From NCBI RefSeq assembly GCF_000710345.2, contig NZ_JHEL01000009.1, forward strand, positions 62,001 through 126,000: a stretch of 64,000 nt of DNA. Reading direction: 5' to 3'. The notes beneath the pieces are model-generated. The model ran no database searches. It had not been told where the DNA came from and saw only the letters and a program-made list of their open reading frames with translations. The translations under genes and the position numbers were made by a program. Shown here piece by piece: positions 43,083 to 52,577 of the stretch (positions are counted from its first letter, which is position 1; each line of letters opens with the position of its first letter). This DNA comes from Curtobacterium sp. S6. Lineage in GTDB: Bacteria > Actinomycetota > Actinomycetes > Actinomycetales > Micrococcaceae.

Positions 43083-44020
43083 TGCGCCCACCCATCGCCA
43101 TGACCATCGCCGGATCGGACCCTTCCGGGGGCGCCGGAATCCAGGCAGACCTCAAGACCTTTTCGGCCCTCGGGGCCTACGGCTGCGCCTGCATCACGTC
43201 ACTGACGTGCCAGAACACCCTCGGCGTGCGGGGGGTCCACGGCATCGGGGCCGACGTCGTCGCCTCTCAGGTCGAGTCGGTCATCGACGACCTGCCCGTG
43301 GATGCGACCAAGATCGGCATGCTGGGCACCGCGGAGATCGTCCGGGCCCTGGCGCGCCTTATCGAGGATCGTCGGTCGGAGTTCGGCACCGTGATCCTCG
43401 ACCCCGTCATGGTCGCGACCAGCGGGGATCCCCTCCTGAGCGACGACGCGGATGCGGCCCTCCGCGAAGAGCTCGTGCCGCTCGCGGACGTCATCACGCC
43501 GAACCTCCCGGAGGCCGCCCGGCTCCTGGGACGCCCGGAGGACGTGGCCGATACCCTCGCCCGGGTCCGCGAGCAGGCCACGGAGTTGCTCGGCCTCGGG
43601 CCCCGTGCGGTTCTTCTCAAGGGCGGTCACCTGGACGACGCCCAGGCCGTCGACGTGCTGGCCATCAACCCGACCTGGAGCCCGGGCCACGGCGGATTCG
43701 ACGGGGAGCCGGTCCTCTCCGAATTCGCCGCCCCGCGCGTGACCACGCGAAACACGCACGGCACGGGGTGCACGCTGTCCTCCGCGATCGCCGCCTACGC
43801 CGCGCGGGACTCGGCCCGCCTGGCGGAACACCGCGACGACGCATCGGCCGGACGCCCCGCCGAGCCTCATCCGTTGCGGGACGCGGCCTTGAGCGAGGCC
43901 GTGCGCCACGGAAAGTCGTACCTGACCGCGGCCCTGGAAGAAGGGGCGTCGTGGACCCTGTCCCGAACCCCAGAGCGCGGGCACGGTCCCGTGGATCACT
44001 TCGCCCACACCGTGCGGTGA
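43082..44020 (+). CDS. thiD: HMP/HMP-phosphate kinase
   Basis: 312 residues of the ribokinase fold. MTIAGSDPSGGAGIQADLKT is the classic ThiD opening; LDPVMVATSGDPLL and the anion hole TRNTHGTGCTLSSAIAAYAA follow. It phosphorylates hydroxymethylpyrimidine twice. Longer than the usual 265 residues because of an insertion after the anion hole (about 245-275) and a short C-terminal tail. Confidence 0.93.
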   Translation: MRPPIAMTIAGSDPSGGAGIQADLKTFSALGAYGCACITSLTCQNTLGVRGVHGIGADVVASQVESVIDDLPVDATKIGMLGTAEIVRALARLIEDRRSEFGTVILDPVMVATSGDPLLSDDADAALREELVPLADVITPNLPEAARLLGRPEDVADTLARVREQATELLGLGPRAVLLKGGHLDDAQAVDVLAINPTWSPGHGGFDGEPVLSEFAAPRVTTRNTHGTGCTLSSAIAAYAARDSARLAEHRDDASAGRPAEPHPLRDAALSEAVRHGKSYLTAALEEGASWTLSRTPERGHGPVDHFAHTVR

Positions 44021-44040
44021 CAAGAGAGGAAAGGCCGAGC

Positions 44041-44730
44041 ATGAACGAGACCATCTGGCGGACCGGGCCCTTCACCGGCCGGTTGTGGAGCGACGCCGCG
44101 GAGATCCTGGCCAGGGTCGGGGAGCTGAGGTTCCTCGCCGAGCTGGCGGACGGGACCCTGGACCCGGGCGTCTTTGTGCACTACATCCAGCAGGACGAGT
44201 TCTACCTCGCCAATTATTCCCGGGCCATGGCGGTCCTGGCCTCGCGGGCGCCGACGAGCGACGCCGCGGAGTTCTGGGCGGGAAGCGCGAGCAGCGCCGT
44301 CGCGGAGGAGAAGATTCTCCACGAGCAGCTCCTGGGCGACGAGCGCCTGAGTGGGCACAGCGTCCCGGAGGTTCCCTCGGCAACGACCCGCGGTTACATG
44401 TACACGCTCCTGGCGGCCTGCGCCTACGAGCCCTACGAGGTCGGGGCCGCGGCCGTCCTGCCGTGCTTCTGGATCTACGCCGACGTGGGCCGGAGGCTCG
44501 CCGGGCGGGCCACCGAGATCGCGGATCACCCGTATGGGCAGTGGGTCATGGAATATGGCGACCCGGCCTTCGCGGAGGCGACCCAGCGGGCCATCGACGT
44601 GGTCGAAGAGGCCGCGGCGGCGGCCACCGAACCCGTGCGTGAGCGGATGCGCGAGGTCTTCTTGGATGCCTCGCGCTACGAAGAGCTGTTCTGGGACGCG
44701 GCGCACCGGCGGGAGAGCTGGAGCCTCTGA
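44041..44730 (+). CDS. tenA: Thiaminase II / aminopyrimidine aminohydrolase
   Basis: 229 residues, all-helical TenA fold. YIQQDEFYLANYSRAMAVLA carries the substrate-binding Asp/Tyr pattern; YTLLAACAYEPYEVGAAAVLP holds the region of the active-site Cys. It salvages pyrimidine from degraded thiamine. AGAGGAAAGG precedes the ATG. Last gene of the riboswitch-controlled operon. Confidence 0.92.
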   Translation: MNETIWRTGPFTGRLWSDAAEILARVGELRFLAELADGTLDPGVFVHYIQQDEFYLANYSRAMAVLASRAPTSDAAEFWAGSASSAVAEEKILHEQLLGDERLSGHSVPEVPSATTRGYMYTLLAACAYEPYEVGAAAVLPCFWIYADVGRRLAGRATEIADHPYGQWVMEYGDPAFAEATQRAIDVVEEAAAAATEPVRERMREVFLDASRYEELFWDAAHRRESWSL

Positions 44731-44757
44731 CCCGCCGGTGCCGTGAGCGCCGCGGTG

Positions 44758-45219
44758 CTATTTGACGGTCAGGACGGGACACTCCGCCTCGAGGATCACG
44801 CGCTGGGCGCTCGATCCCAGGAAGAGCTTCATGACCGGCGAGCGACGCCGCGTGGCCAGCACGATCAGCGACGCGTGATGCTCCGCGGCCAGGTCCAGGA
44901 CCTGCTCGGCGACGTCGCTGCCCGCGCGCTGGATCTCGAATTCCAGGCCGGCCTCGATGATCTGCAAGGAGATCTCCTTGACCTGATCGATCCGGCCGCT
45001 CGCGGGGGCGGCCGTGGTGTCGGTCGCGTACACGACGACCCGCAACGCGGCCTTGTGCCGTTCGGCGGCGGCGATCGCCTCCTTCATAACCTGGGGGCTG
45101 GCGTCCGTCCGGTAGCCCACCACGATGCTCCGGGCCGCCCGGTCGATGGCCTGGGATGACGAGACCCTCAGCGAGGGCTCCGCGCTACGGCGAATGGGCT
45201 TCGAGTAGAAGTCGGTCAT
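44758..45219 (-). CDS. Universal stress protein, single domain
   Basis: 153 residues. UspA fold with SIVVGYRTDASPQVMKEAI at the first strand and LIVLATRRRSPVMKLFLGSS then VILEAECPVLTV at the nucleotide end, close to the ATP-binding pattern. It lies 43 bases after the citrate-type transporter on the same strand, so it is the second gene of that operon. Confidence 0.87.
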   Translation of the reverse strand: MTDFYSKPIRRSAEPSLRVSSSQAIDRAARSIVVGYRTDASPQVMKEAIAAAERHKAALRVVVYATDTTAAPASGRIDQVKEISLQIIEAGLEFEIQRAGSDVAEQVLDLAAEHHASLIVLATRRRSPVMKLFLGSSAQRVILEAECPVLTVK

Positions 45220-45262
45220 GATGTTTTCCTCCCGGAGGGTTTCGGTTCCGTCCCGTACTCGA

Positions 45263-46762
45263 TCATGCGTGGCCGATGGCGATCACGCCGACCAGCACGC
45301 CGACGGCGAGCATCACCAGTGCGACGATCAACGCGCGCCAGAGAACCTTCTTGTGATGGTCGCCCAGCTCAACGCCCGAGAGCGAGACCAGCAACAGGAT
45401 CGCGGGGACCAGCGGCGACTGCAGGTGGACCGGCTGGCCCGTGATCGAGGCGCGGGCCATATCCGTCGCGGGGATCCCGTAGTGAGCTGCGGTTTCGGAC
45501 AGGACCGGCAAGATGCCGAAGTAGAAGGCGTCGTTGCTCATGAAGAACGTCATCGGGATGGACAGCACGCCGGTGATGACGGCCATGTACGGCCCCAGGG
45601 CCGGCGGGATGATGTCGACGAGCCACGAGGCCATGTGATCGACCATTCCCGTTCCGCTCATGACGCCCGTCAGGACGCCCGCGGCCATGACCATCGCGAC
45701 CACGGAGATCACGGAGGTCGCGTGGGAGGCCAGCTCTTCCTGCTGTTCCTTGACGCCGCGGAAGTTGACCAGCAGGGCCAAGACGGTACCGATCATGAAC
45801 AGGTACGGCAGGGGAAGAATATCGGCGATCAACAGGACCATGATCGCGACCGTGAGGACGAGGTTGAACCAGAACAGGTGCGGCCGCAGGGTCGCGCGGT
45901 TGGGGTCCAAGGCGGTGTCGGTGAGCGCCGAGGTGGTCTTGCCTTCGTCCTCGAACTGGTTGATGACCAGGGCCTGGGTCGCCGGTCCCGCGGTCTCGGA
46001 GCCGGCCGGGGCGGCGTCGTCGGAGCCCTCGGTGCGGGCGGCCACGGATGCGGCGATCGAGCCCCCGCGCTTGCCGGAGCCTCCGCGGTTGCCGGACTCG
46101 GCCTGGGAATCTTCCGTCGAGGGGTCGTTGACCCACGCCACGCCCTTGGCGAGCAGGCGGCGACGCTCGGACTTACCCAACAGGTAGGAGAAGAACAGGG
46201 CCACGATCAACCCGACGATCAGCGAGGGGACCATGGGGGCAAAGATCGAGTTGGCGTCGATATGCAGGGCCGACGCCGCGCGGGCCGTCGGCCCGCCCCA
46301 GGGGACGATGTTCAACGTGCCGTTGATCAGGCCCGCGACGCAGGTCAGCACCACCGGCGACATCTGCAGGCGCTGATAGATCGGCAACATGGCAGCGGTG
46401 ACCACGATGAACGTCGTGGAGCCGTCGCCGTCGAGCGAGACCGCGCCGGTCAGCAGCGCGGTGCCAAAGACGACCTTGACCGGGTCGTTGCCGCAGAATC
46501 GAAGGATCACCTCGACGAGCTTGTCGAACAACCCCACGTCGATCATGATGCCGAAATAGATGATCGCGAACAGCAGCAGGGCCGCGGTGGAGGACATGGA
46601 CTCGATCGCGTCCATGACCATGTCTCCGATGCCGAGCCCCGCCCCGGCGAAGAGGCCGAAGATCGTGGGGATCAGAATGAGCGCCAAGACGGGCGAGAGT
46701 TTTTTGGTCATGATCAGGGCCATGAAGACCAGAATCATGACGAATCCGAGAAGGACGATCAC
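45263..46762 (-). CDS. CitMHS-family citrate/metal transporter
   Basis: 499 residues from GTG at 46762, chosen for the AAGGAGA site; an upstream ATG at 46801 is possible. About 11-12 membrane segments with two halves separated by a charged loop (about 225-290). Motifs: LFAIIYFGIMIDVGLFDKLV, AVSLDGDGSTTFIVVTAAML and TFFMSNDAFYFGILPVL, all typical of CitM/CitH, which import citrate complexed with a divalent metal. Divergent from the CitA/CitB-type sensor pair, which probably induces it. Confidence 0.9.
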   Translation of the reverse strand: MIVLLGFVMILVFMALIMTKKLSPVLALILIPTIFGLFAGAGLGIGDMVMDAIESMSSTAALLLFAIIYFGIMIDVGLFDKLVEVILRFCGNDPVKVVFGTALLTGAVSLDGDGSTTFIVVTAAMLPIYQRLQMSPVVLTCVAGLINGTLNIVPWGGPTARAASALHIDANSIFAPMVPSLIVGLIVALFFSYLLGKSERRRLLAKGVAWVNDPSTEDSQAESGNRGGSGKRGGSIAASVAARTEGSDDAAPAGSETAGPATQALVINQFEDEGKTTSALTDTALDPNRATLRPHLFWFNLVLTVAIMVLLIADILPLPYLFMIGTVLALLVNFRGVKEQQEELASHATSVISVVAMVMAAGVLTGVMSGTGMVDHMASWLVDIIPPALGPYMAVITGVLSIPMTFFMSNDAFYFGILPVLSETAAHYGIPATDMARASITGQPVHLQSPLVPAILLLVSLSGVELGDHHKKVLWRALIVALVMLAVGVLVGVIAIGHA

Positions 46763-46912
46763 GGGCTTCTCCTTCGAAGTGAATTGTGATGCGGGATACA
46801 CCTTAGGGAAGTCTGGGAGTTTCGCGCTCCCTTGTGCTCACAGATCCCGTTCTGATCATTGATCGCCTTATGCGCATTTTGCTCATGGCCCGTGCGCGCT
46901 TAGGCTGATCGC

Positions 46913-48571
46913 ATGCCCCGCCCTTCGGATTCCTTCTCGCGTCGCGTGCTCACGAGCCAGCTGGCCGTGATCATCGTCGTGCTCACCCTGGCGGCGGTCA
47001 TCTTCTCGTGGCTCGGCATCCGCAATGTCACGGACACCACCGAAACCCAGGCGCTCGCGATCGCGCGAACCCTCTCGACGGACAGCGTCGTGACCCAGGC
47101 GGCGACCGACGCCAGCGCGCGGGGCATCTCCCCGGACACGGCCCGAACCTCGGACGTGCAGAAACTCGCGATGGAGACCGGCGCGAGAAATTCCGTGGAC
47201 TTCGTGGTGGTCACCGATGACCGGGGGCTGCGCCTGGCCCATCCGGAGCCTTCGCTGATCGGCAAGAAGGTCTCGACCTCTCCCGACGCCGCCCTCGCCG
47301 GGCACGAGGAGATCACCCACCAAGCGGGGACCCTCGGTGAGACCGTGCGGGCCAAGGTCCCGGTGTACTCCTCGACGGGGGACGGGACGGTCGTCGGCGA
47401 GGTATCGGTCGGGATCCGCACCTCGGCGGTCGGCGCGGACGTGCGCCGGGAGGTCCTGGCGATCGGCGGTCTCGCGGCGGCGGCGCTCGCGGTCGGCGTC
47501 GTGGCCTCGATCGCGTTGGGGCGCCGGCTCAAGCGGCAGACCCTGGGGATCGGCCCGGAAGAACTCAGCCAGATGGCGCAACATCAGGAAGCGGTGCTCA
47601 GGGGCCTGGACGACGGCGTCCTCGGCTTCTCCCCGGACGGGGAGCTTACCTTGACCAATCAGACCGCCCGCCGACTCCTGGGCCAGGACGCGGTCACCGA
47701 TCTGGCCTCGGTCCCCGAGGAGATACGTCGCATGGTCGCGGAGGTCCTCGGCGGGGACCACGGCGACGACACCGCCCTGCGCCGCCGCATCGCCGTGGCC
47801 GACCGGATCCTGTTGGCGACCGCGGTGCAGGTGCGTCGCGGCGGGATGTCGGTCGGGGGCGTGGTGACCCTGCGCGACGAAACCCAGGTGCTGACGATGT
47901 CCCGTCAGCTCGCCTCGGTCACGACGATGGCCGACGCCCTGCGCGCCCAGCGCCACGAGTTCGCGAATCGGTTGCACACCGTCATGGGCCTGGTCGGCAC
48001 CGGAGCTTACGGCGAGGCCGAGAGTTATCTGGGCGAGATCCTGCGGACCGGCCCGATCGGCGCGCCCATCCAGGGCGTCGAGCTGGTCGACGACCCCTAT
48101 CTGCGGGCGCTCATCGAGGCCAAGGGGACCACCGCGGCCGAGTCCGGCGTGGACCTGAGGGTCGCGGAGGATTCGCTGGTCCTAGGCCGGGTGCGCGATC
48201 CCGAGGACGTCACCCTGATCCTCGGGAACCTCATCGATAACGCGGTGCGCGCCGTCGCCCAATGCGATGCGGTCTCGCGGGTCGTGGAGATCCAGCTGCT
48301 GAGCGACCGCTCCGCGTTGCACGCCGTGGTCACGGACACCGGCCCGGGCATCGCCTCGGAGGAGGCCGGGGAGGCGGCCTTCGAGGAGGGGATGAGCGGC
48401 GCGGGAGCCCCCGATGCCGACGGCCACGGCCTGGGCATCGGACTCGCGCTGTGCCGCCGCGTCGCGGGCCGCCACGGCGGGCGGGTGTGGCTGCTGGCCC
48501 GCCACGACGACCGGCTCGGCGGGGCGAGCTTCGGCGTCATTTTGCCCGATGTCTTGGAGGAGAAGGAATGA
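46913..48571 (+). CDS. CitA/DcuS-type sensor histidine kinase
   Basis: 552 residues. Membrane segment at about 15-36, extracytoplasmic PAS/Cache sensor (about 40-175) with FVVVTDDRGLRLAHPEPSLI, second segment at about 180-202, cytoplasmic PAS, then the kinase: phospho-acceptor His in RAQRHEFANRLHTVMGL, N-box LILGNLIDNAVRAV, G-boxes VTDTGPGI and GHGLGIGLALCRRVA. This is the citrate/C4-dicarboxylate sensor family. It overlaps its response regulator gene (ATGA) and faces the CitMHS transporter. Confidence 0.92.
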   Translation: MPRPSDSFSRRVLTSQLAVIIVVLTLAAVIFSWLGIRNVTDTTETQALAIARTLSTDSVVTQAATDASARGISPDTARTSDVQKLAMETGARNSVDFVVVTDDRGLRLAHPEPSLIGKKVSTSPDAALAGHEEITHQAGTLGETVRAKVPVYSSTGDGTVVGEVSVGIRTSAVGADVRREVLAIGGLAAAALAVGVVASIALGRRLKRQTLGIGPEELSQMAQHQEAVLRGLDDGVLGFSPDGELTLTNQTARRLLGQDAVTDLASVPEEIRRMVAEVLGGDHGDDTALRRRIAVADRILLATAVQVRRGGMSVGGVVTLRDETQVLTMSRQLASVTTMADALRAQRHEFANRLHTVMGLVGTGAYGEAESYLGEILRTGPIGAPIQGVELVDDPYLRALIEAKGTTAAESGVDLRVAEDSLVLGRVRDPEDVTLILGNLIDNAVRAVAQCDAVSRVVEIQLLSDRSALHAVVTDTGPGIASEEAGEAAFEEGMSGAGAPDADGHGLGIGLALCRRVAGRHGGRVWLLARHDDRLGGASFGVILPDVLEEKE

Positions 48572-49236
48572 TCACGGTTCTGGTGCTCGACGACGATCTG
48601 TACGTCGGCCAATTGCATTGTCAGTACGTCGCCGAGATCCCGGAGTTCCGGGTGCTCGAGCCGGTCCGGGACGTGCGCTCCGCGCGGGAGGTGCTCGCCC
48701 GTGAGGAAGTGGACCTGCTGCTGGTCGATCACGTGCTGCCCGACGGGCGCGGCGTGGACGTGATCAAGGAATGGGATGTCGACGCGATCATGCTCTCGGC
48801 GGTGACCGATGCGTCGCTCGTGCGCTCGGCGCTGCGGGCGGGGGCCCTGACCTACGTCTTCAAACCCTTCGAGGCCGCTCATCTCCAGGGGGTTCTTCGC
48901 CGGTACGCGAGGTATCGCCGCATGTGGGAGAAGGATCGATTGTCACAGGCCGACCTCGATCGTGCGCTCCGGGTCCTGCACGACGCGTCGGGCGCGGGCC
49001 CCCGAAGCGTCGCGGCGGGCTCCTCGACCACGTCCAAGGTCCTCGAGTGCCTCCGCGACCGCGGCGGCGTGCTCTCCGCGGTCGAGGTCGCCGATGCCGT
49101 GGGAATCTCACGGGCCACCGCCCAGCGTCACCTGGCCAAGCTGGCCGAGACCCGGGCCGCGACCGTTAGCCTGCACTACGGGTCCACGGGCCGCCCGGAA
49201 CACCTCTACGGGGCCGCCGCGGAGGCGGAATCCTGA
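48568..49236 (+). CDS. CitB/DcuR-type response regulator
   Basis: 222 residues. Receiver domain (1-120) with acidic DDD near the start, phospho-acceptor Asp in LLLVDHVLPDGRG and Lys in YVFKPFEAAHLQ. The C-terminal helix-turn-helix (about 165-190, LSAVEVADAVGISRATAQRH) is of the CitB type. Partner of the upstream kinase; the CitMHS-USP operon is the expected target. Confidence 0.92.
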   Translation: MITVLVLDDDLYVGQLHCQYVAEIPEFRVLEPVRDVRSAREVLAREEVDLLLVDHVLPDGRGVDVIKEWDVDAIMLSAVTDASLVRSALRAGALTYVFKPFEAAHLQGVLRRYARYRRMWEKDRLSQADLDRALRVLHDASGAGPRSVAAGSSTTSKVLECLRDRGGVLSAVEVADAVGISRATAQRHLAKLAETRAATVSLHYGSTGRPEHLYGAAAEAES

Positions 49237-49297
49237 TTGACCTGCGGCGACGGTGAGTCCGTGCCACGGCCCGCGAAATTTCGCTACTGTGTCGATC

Positions 49298-50206
49298 ATG
49301 CACCGACTTTTCTCCTACGGGACCCTCCAGAATCCGCGCGTCCAGACCCAGCTCTTCGGTGGCGATGTGCCCTCCTCGCCCGCCCGTCTGCCGGGATTCG
49401 TCGTCCGGGATCTCGAGATCACGGATCCGGCCGTGGTCGAGCTGAGCGGCACCGACCGGCACCCGAGCCTGGTCCGCCGCATCGAGGATTCGGTGGAGGG
49501 GGTCCTCCTGGAGCTCGACGACGAGCAACTGGCCGCCGCGGACCGCTACGAGGTCTCCGACTACGTGCGCCGAGAGGTCCTGCTGGCCGACGGCTCGCCG
49601 TGCTGGGCCTACGTGCCCGCGACCCCACTGGCGGCGGCCCAGCGCGTGGTGGTGGGCGGGGACTCCATCGCCTATGGTCAGCACGATCCCGAGGGCGGCT
49701 GGAGCGGGAGGTTCGCTCGCGAGATGCACGCCTACGCGGACCCCGATCGCCGCTGGTTTAACCTGGCGATCCCCGGTATCACCCTGGTCGAGATCGCCGA
49801 ACAGTTGCCCGCTGAACTTCCGTGGCGGCGCCCGGACACCGTGCTCCTCGCGGCCGGCGTCAACGACATGGCCCGCCCGCTCGACGGCCCTCAACCCAAC
49901 CCCGACATCGAGTCCGCCCTGGAGACCATCCGCCGGTCCTGCGCCGCCCTGGGCGCGCGGTTGGTCGTCATCAGCCCCATCTGGCTGGATGAGACCCGCA
50001 GGACCACGGTCGGCGGGATGCAGTCGACCGTCAAGGCCGTTCACAGCGCCGTGGAGCGCCAGCGGGCGTGGTGTCAGGAACGGCACATCGACTTCGTCGA
50101 CGCCTGGGACGCCGTGCGCGACCGGCCCGACCTGCTCGGCGACGGCCTCCATCCGTCCGCGGAAGGGCACCGCGTCCTCCACGATTACCTGCGCGACCGC
50201 TTATAA
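49298..50206 (+). CDS. GGCT-SGNH fusion hydrolase
   Basis: 302 residues with two domains not usually joined. Residues 1-112 form a gamma-glutamylcyclotransferase-like domain: FSYGTLQ at 5-11, GVLLELDDEQLAAADRYE with the candidate catalytic Glu. Residues 115-302 form an SGNH/GDSL hydrolase: GGDSIAYG (Ser123), GVND (187-190, block III) and DGLHPSAEGH (Asp282, His285). Both active sites look complete. It may cleave glutamyl amides and esters of one compound; the true substrate is unknown. A hairpin terminator follows. Confidence 0.78.
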   Translation: MHRLFSYGTLQNPRVQTQLFGGDVPSSPARLPGFVVRDLEITDPAVVELSGTDRHPSLVRRIEDSVEGVLLELDDEQLAAADRYEVSDYVRREVLLADGSPCWAYVPATPLAAAQRVVVGGDSIAYGQHDPEGGWSGRFAREMHAYADPDRRWFNLAIPGITLVEIAEQLPAELPWRRPDTVLLAAGVNDMARPLDGPQPNPDIESALETIRRSCAALGARLVVISPIWLDETRRTTVGGMQSTVKAVHSAVERQRAWCQERHIDFVDAWDAVRDRPDLLGDGLHPSAEGHRVLHDYLRDRL

Positions 50207-50243
50207 CGTCACTTCCGCTGGCGGCGGAAGTTATGACGTTTTC
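50205..50243 (+). terminator. Terminator after the GGCT-SGNH gene
   Basis: AACGTCA plus CTTCCGC pair with GCGGAAG and TGACGTT with a three-base bulge, around a five-base loop, and end in TTTTCC. The first arm begins right at the stop codon. It is a good rho-independent terminator, insulating sodA. Confidence 0.65.
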
Positions 50244-50314
50244 CTGGATGACGTTCGGAGCGCGGTGTTAAGGTCGAAGCGGATCTATTAGCTGGATCAC
50301 CGAAAGGAATGGTT

Positions 50315-50947
50315 ATGGCTGACCAGTACGTACTCCCCGATCTTCCCTACGATTACGCGGCTCTCGAGCCCAATATCTCGGCTCGCATCATGGAGCTGCA
50401 CCACGACAAGCACCACGCGACCTACGTCAAGGGCGCGAACACGGCGCTTCAGAAGCTGGAAGAGGCCCGCTCCGCAGGCGACCTCACCTACGTGAACCAG
50501 CTCGAGAAGGACCTCGCCTTCAACCTGGGTGGTCACACCAACCACTCGATCTTCTGGAACAACCTGTCGCCGGACGGAGGCGACAAGCCGACCGGTGAGC
50601 TCGCCGCCGCGATCGACGACTTCTTCGGTTCCTTCGATGCCTTCCAGAAGCAGTTCACCGCAACTGCCACCGGCATCCAGGGCTCCGGCTGGGCCGTCCT
50701 CGCGTGGGACGCCATCGGAGAGCGCCTGAACATGTTCCAGCTCTACGATCAGCAGGCAGGCAACGTCCCGCTGGGCCAGACCCCGATCTTGCAGCTGGAT
50801 ATGTGGGAGCACGCCTTCTACCTCGATTACCAGAACGTCAAGCCGGACTACGTCAAGGCATTCTGGAACATCGCCAACTGGGCCGACGCCCAGGCACGTT
50901 TCGACCGTGCTCGTCAGCAGACGAAGGGCCTCATCGTCCCCAACTAA
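50315..50947 (+). CDS. sodA: Superoxide dismutase (Mn/Fe)
   Basis: 210 residues from the second of two close ATGs (50309, 50315); GAAAGGA is six bases before 50315. Metal ligands are in [26 protein letters not shown] and [13 protein letters not shown]. The family converts superoxide to O2 and H2O2. Codon choice is the most C-rich of the window, as in highly expressed genes. A perfect hairpin follows. Confidence 0.95.
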   Translation: MADQYVLPDLPYDYAALEPNISARIMELHHDKHHATYVKGANTALQKLEEARSAGDLTYVNQLEKDLAFNLGGHTNHSIFWNNLSPDGGDKPTGELAAAIDDFFGSFDAFQKQFTATATGIQGSGWAVLAWDAIGERLNMFQLYDQQAGNVPLGQTPILQLDMWEHAFYLDYQNVKPDYVKAFWNIANWADAQARFDRARQQTKGLIVPN

Positions 50948-50970
50948 GGACGAGTCGGTTCCCGACGTAC

Positions 50971-51002
50971 GAAGCCCCGCGCCGTGAACGGCGCGGGGCT
51001 TC
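50971..51002 (+). terminator. Terminator after sodA
   Basis: A 14-pair perfect stem (GAAGCCCCGCGCCG / CGGCGCGGGGCTTC) with a TGAA tetraloop, 23 bases after the sodA stop. Only a short T-poor tail follows, common in high-GC actinobacteria. Confidence 0.75.
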
Positions 51003-51103
51003 GTCGCGTCTCGGGTCGTCTCTCATGATGAACGGCTGTGGAAAGGCGTGCCCAAAGCGGGAAGAGTCGTGGCATTACCCCAAGACACATCCCGAGGAGC
51101 TGC

Positions 51104-52465
51104 ATGTACGCGATCATTAACCCCGCCAGCGGTCAGACCGTTCGGGAATTCGACGCCGCCACGAGCGACGAGATCGAATTCGCCCTGGGAACCCTCCATA
51201 ACGGCTATCGCGCCAATCGTCACGCGACCCCGGAGGAACGATCCGCGGCGCTGTTGAAGGCCGCCGAGCTTTTCCGGGAACGTTCCGAGGAATTGGCGGC
51301 CGTGATCACTCAGGAGATGGGCAAACGCCACGCGGATGCGACGGGAGAGATCGAGATCGTCGCCCGCATCTTCGAGTACTACGGCACCAAGGGCCCCGAG
51401 ATGCTCGCGGAACGCCCGGTGGAAGACTCCACCCAGAACGACGTCATTCAGTACCGCCCGACCGGCGTGATCCTCGGGGTCATGCCCTGGAACTATCCGC
51501 TGTACCAGCTCGCCCGCATCGCCGCGCCGAACCTGGTCCTGGGCAACGCGGTGCTCATCAAACCGGCGTCCTCGACCCCGGCCTCCGGGCTGGCCTTCGC
51601 CGACGTCCTCGACGCCGCCGGGCTCGGCTCGGACGTGTACCGCACCCTCCTGGTAGACAGCGGGGATATCGAGGGCATCATCCGCGACCCGCGTGTCGCG
51701 GGGGTTTCGCTCACGGGCAGCGAGGCCGCGGGCGCCACGGTGGCCAAGGTCGCCGGCGAGGAACTCAAGAAGGTGGTCCTCGAGCTGGGCGGTTCCGACC
51801 CCTTCATCGTGCTCGACGAGGAGAATATCGACGACATCGCCGCGTTGGCGGTCGAAGCGCGCATGGAAAACATGGGTCAGGCCTGCAACTCGCCCAAACG
51901 ATTCATCGTCATGGAAGAGGCCTATGCCCCGTTCGTCGCCTCGGTCAAGCGCGCTCTCGAGGGCGACTACCGGCCGGGAGATCCGCAGGATCCCGCGACG
52001 ACCCTCGGCCCGCTCTCCTCGGAGTCGGCCCGGGAGACCATCGCGGATCAGGTGGACCGGGCGGTGGCTCAGGGCGCCACCCTCGAGACCGGCGGGCATC
52101 GCCTGGACCGAGAGGGCTTCTATTACGCGCCGACCCTCCTGACCGGCGTCACCCCGGAGATGGACGTCTACCACGAGGAGCTCTTCGGGCCGGTCGTGGT
52201 GGTGCACTCGGCGAACAGCGACGAAGAGTGCATCCGGATCGCCAACGACTCCGTGTTTGGCCTCGGCGGCGCCGTCTTCGGCGGGGATCCCGAGCGGGCC
52301 GAGGCGGTCGGCGAGGGCCTCGAGGTGGGGATGGTCTCGATCAATGTTCCCGGGGGAACCGATGCCGAATTGCCGTTCGGCGGGGTCAAGAGGTCGGGCA
52401 ATGGCCGCGAACTCGGGCGGCTGGGCATCGTCGAATTCGCCAATCAGCGACTTTTCCGGGCGTGA
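51104..52465 (+). CDS. Aldehyde dehydrogenase (succinate-semialdehyde-type, YneI-like)
   Basis: 453 residues from the ATG at 51104 (MYAIINPASG), with GAGGAGC-like sequence before it. Short ALDH of the Sad/YneI type: VMPWNYPLYQLARIAAP, ELGGSDPFIVLDEENI, catalytic Cys in NMGQACNSPKRF. It probably oxidises succinate semialdehyde or a related aldehyde and is a second enzyme for that step besides the 7084 gene; substrate not certain. Confidence 0.82.
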   Translation: MYAIINPASGQTVREFDAATSDEIEFALGTLHNGYRANRHATPEERSAALLKAAELFRERSEELAAVITQEMGKRHADATGEIEIVARIFEYYGTKGPEMLAERPVEDSTQNDVIQYRPTGVILGVMPWNYPLYQLARIAAPNLVLGNAVLIKPASSTPASGLAFADVLDAAGLGSDVYRTLLVDSGDIEGIIRDPRVAGVSLTGSEAAGATVAKVAGEELKKVVLELGGSDPFIVLDEENIDDIAALAVEARMENMGQACNSPKRFIVMEEAYAPFVASVKRALEGDYRPGDPQDPATTLGPLSSESARETIADQVDRAVAQGATLETGGHRLDREGFYYAPTLLTGVTPEMDVYHEELFGPVVVVHSANSDEECIRIANDSVFGLGGAVFGGDPERAEAVGEGLEVGMVSINVPGGTDAELPFGGVKRSGNGRELGRLGIVEFANQRLFRA

Positions 52466-52577
52466 CCAAGCCCGCGGACGCGATGTTCGCGGCGTCGTTG
52501 GCATCGGTGGCGCGACCCGGAGAAAATGGGAGGGACGGGCCTGCCAGCCTAGAGCCCGCGCTGTGGAAGGAACTGAC

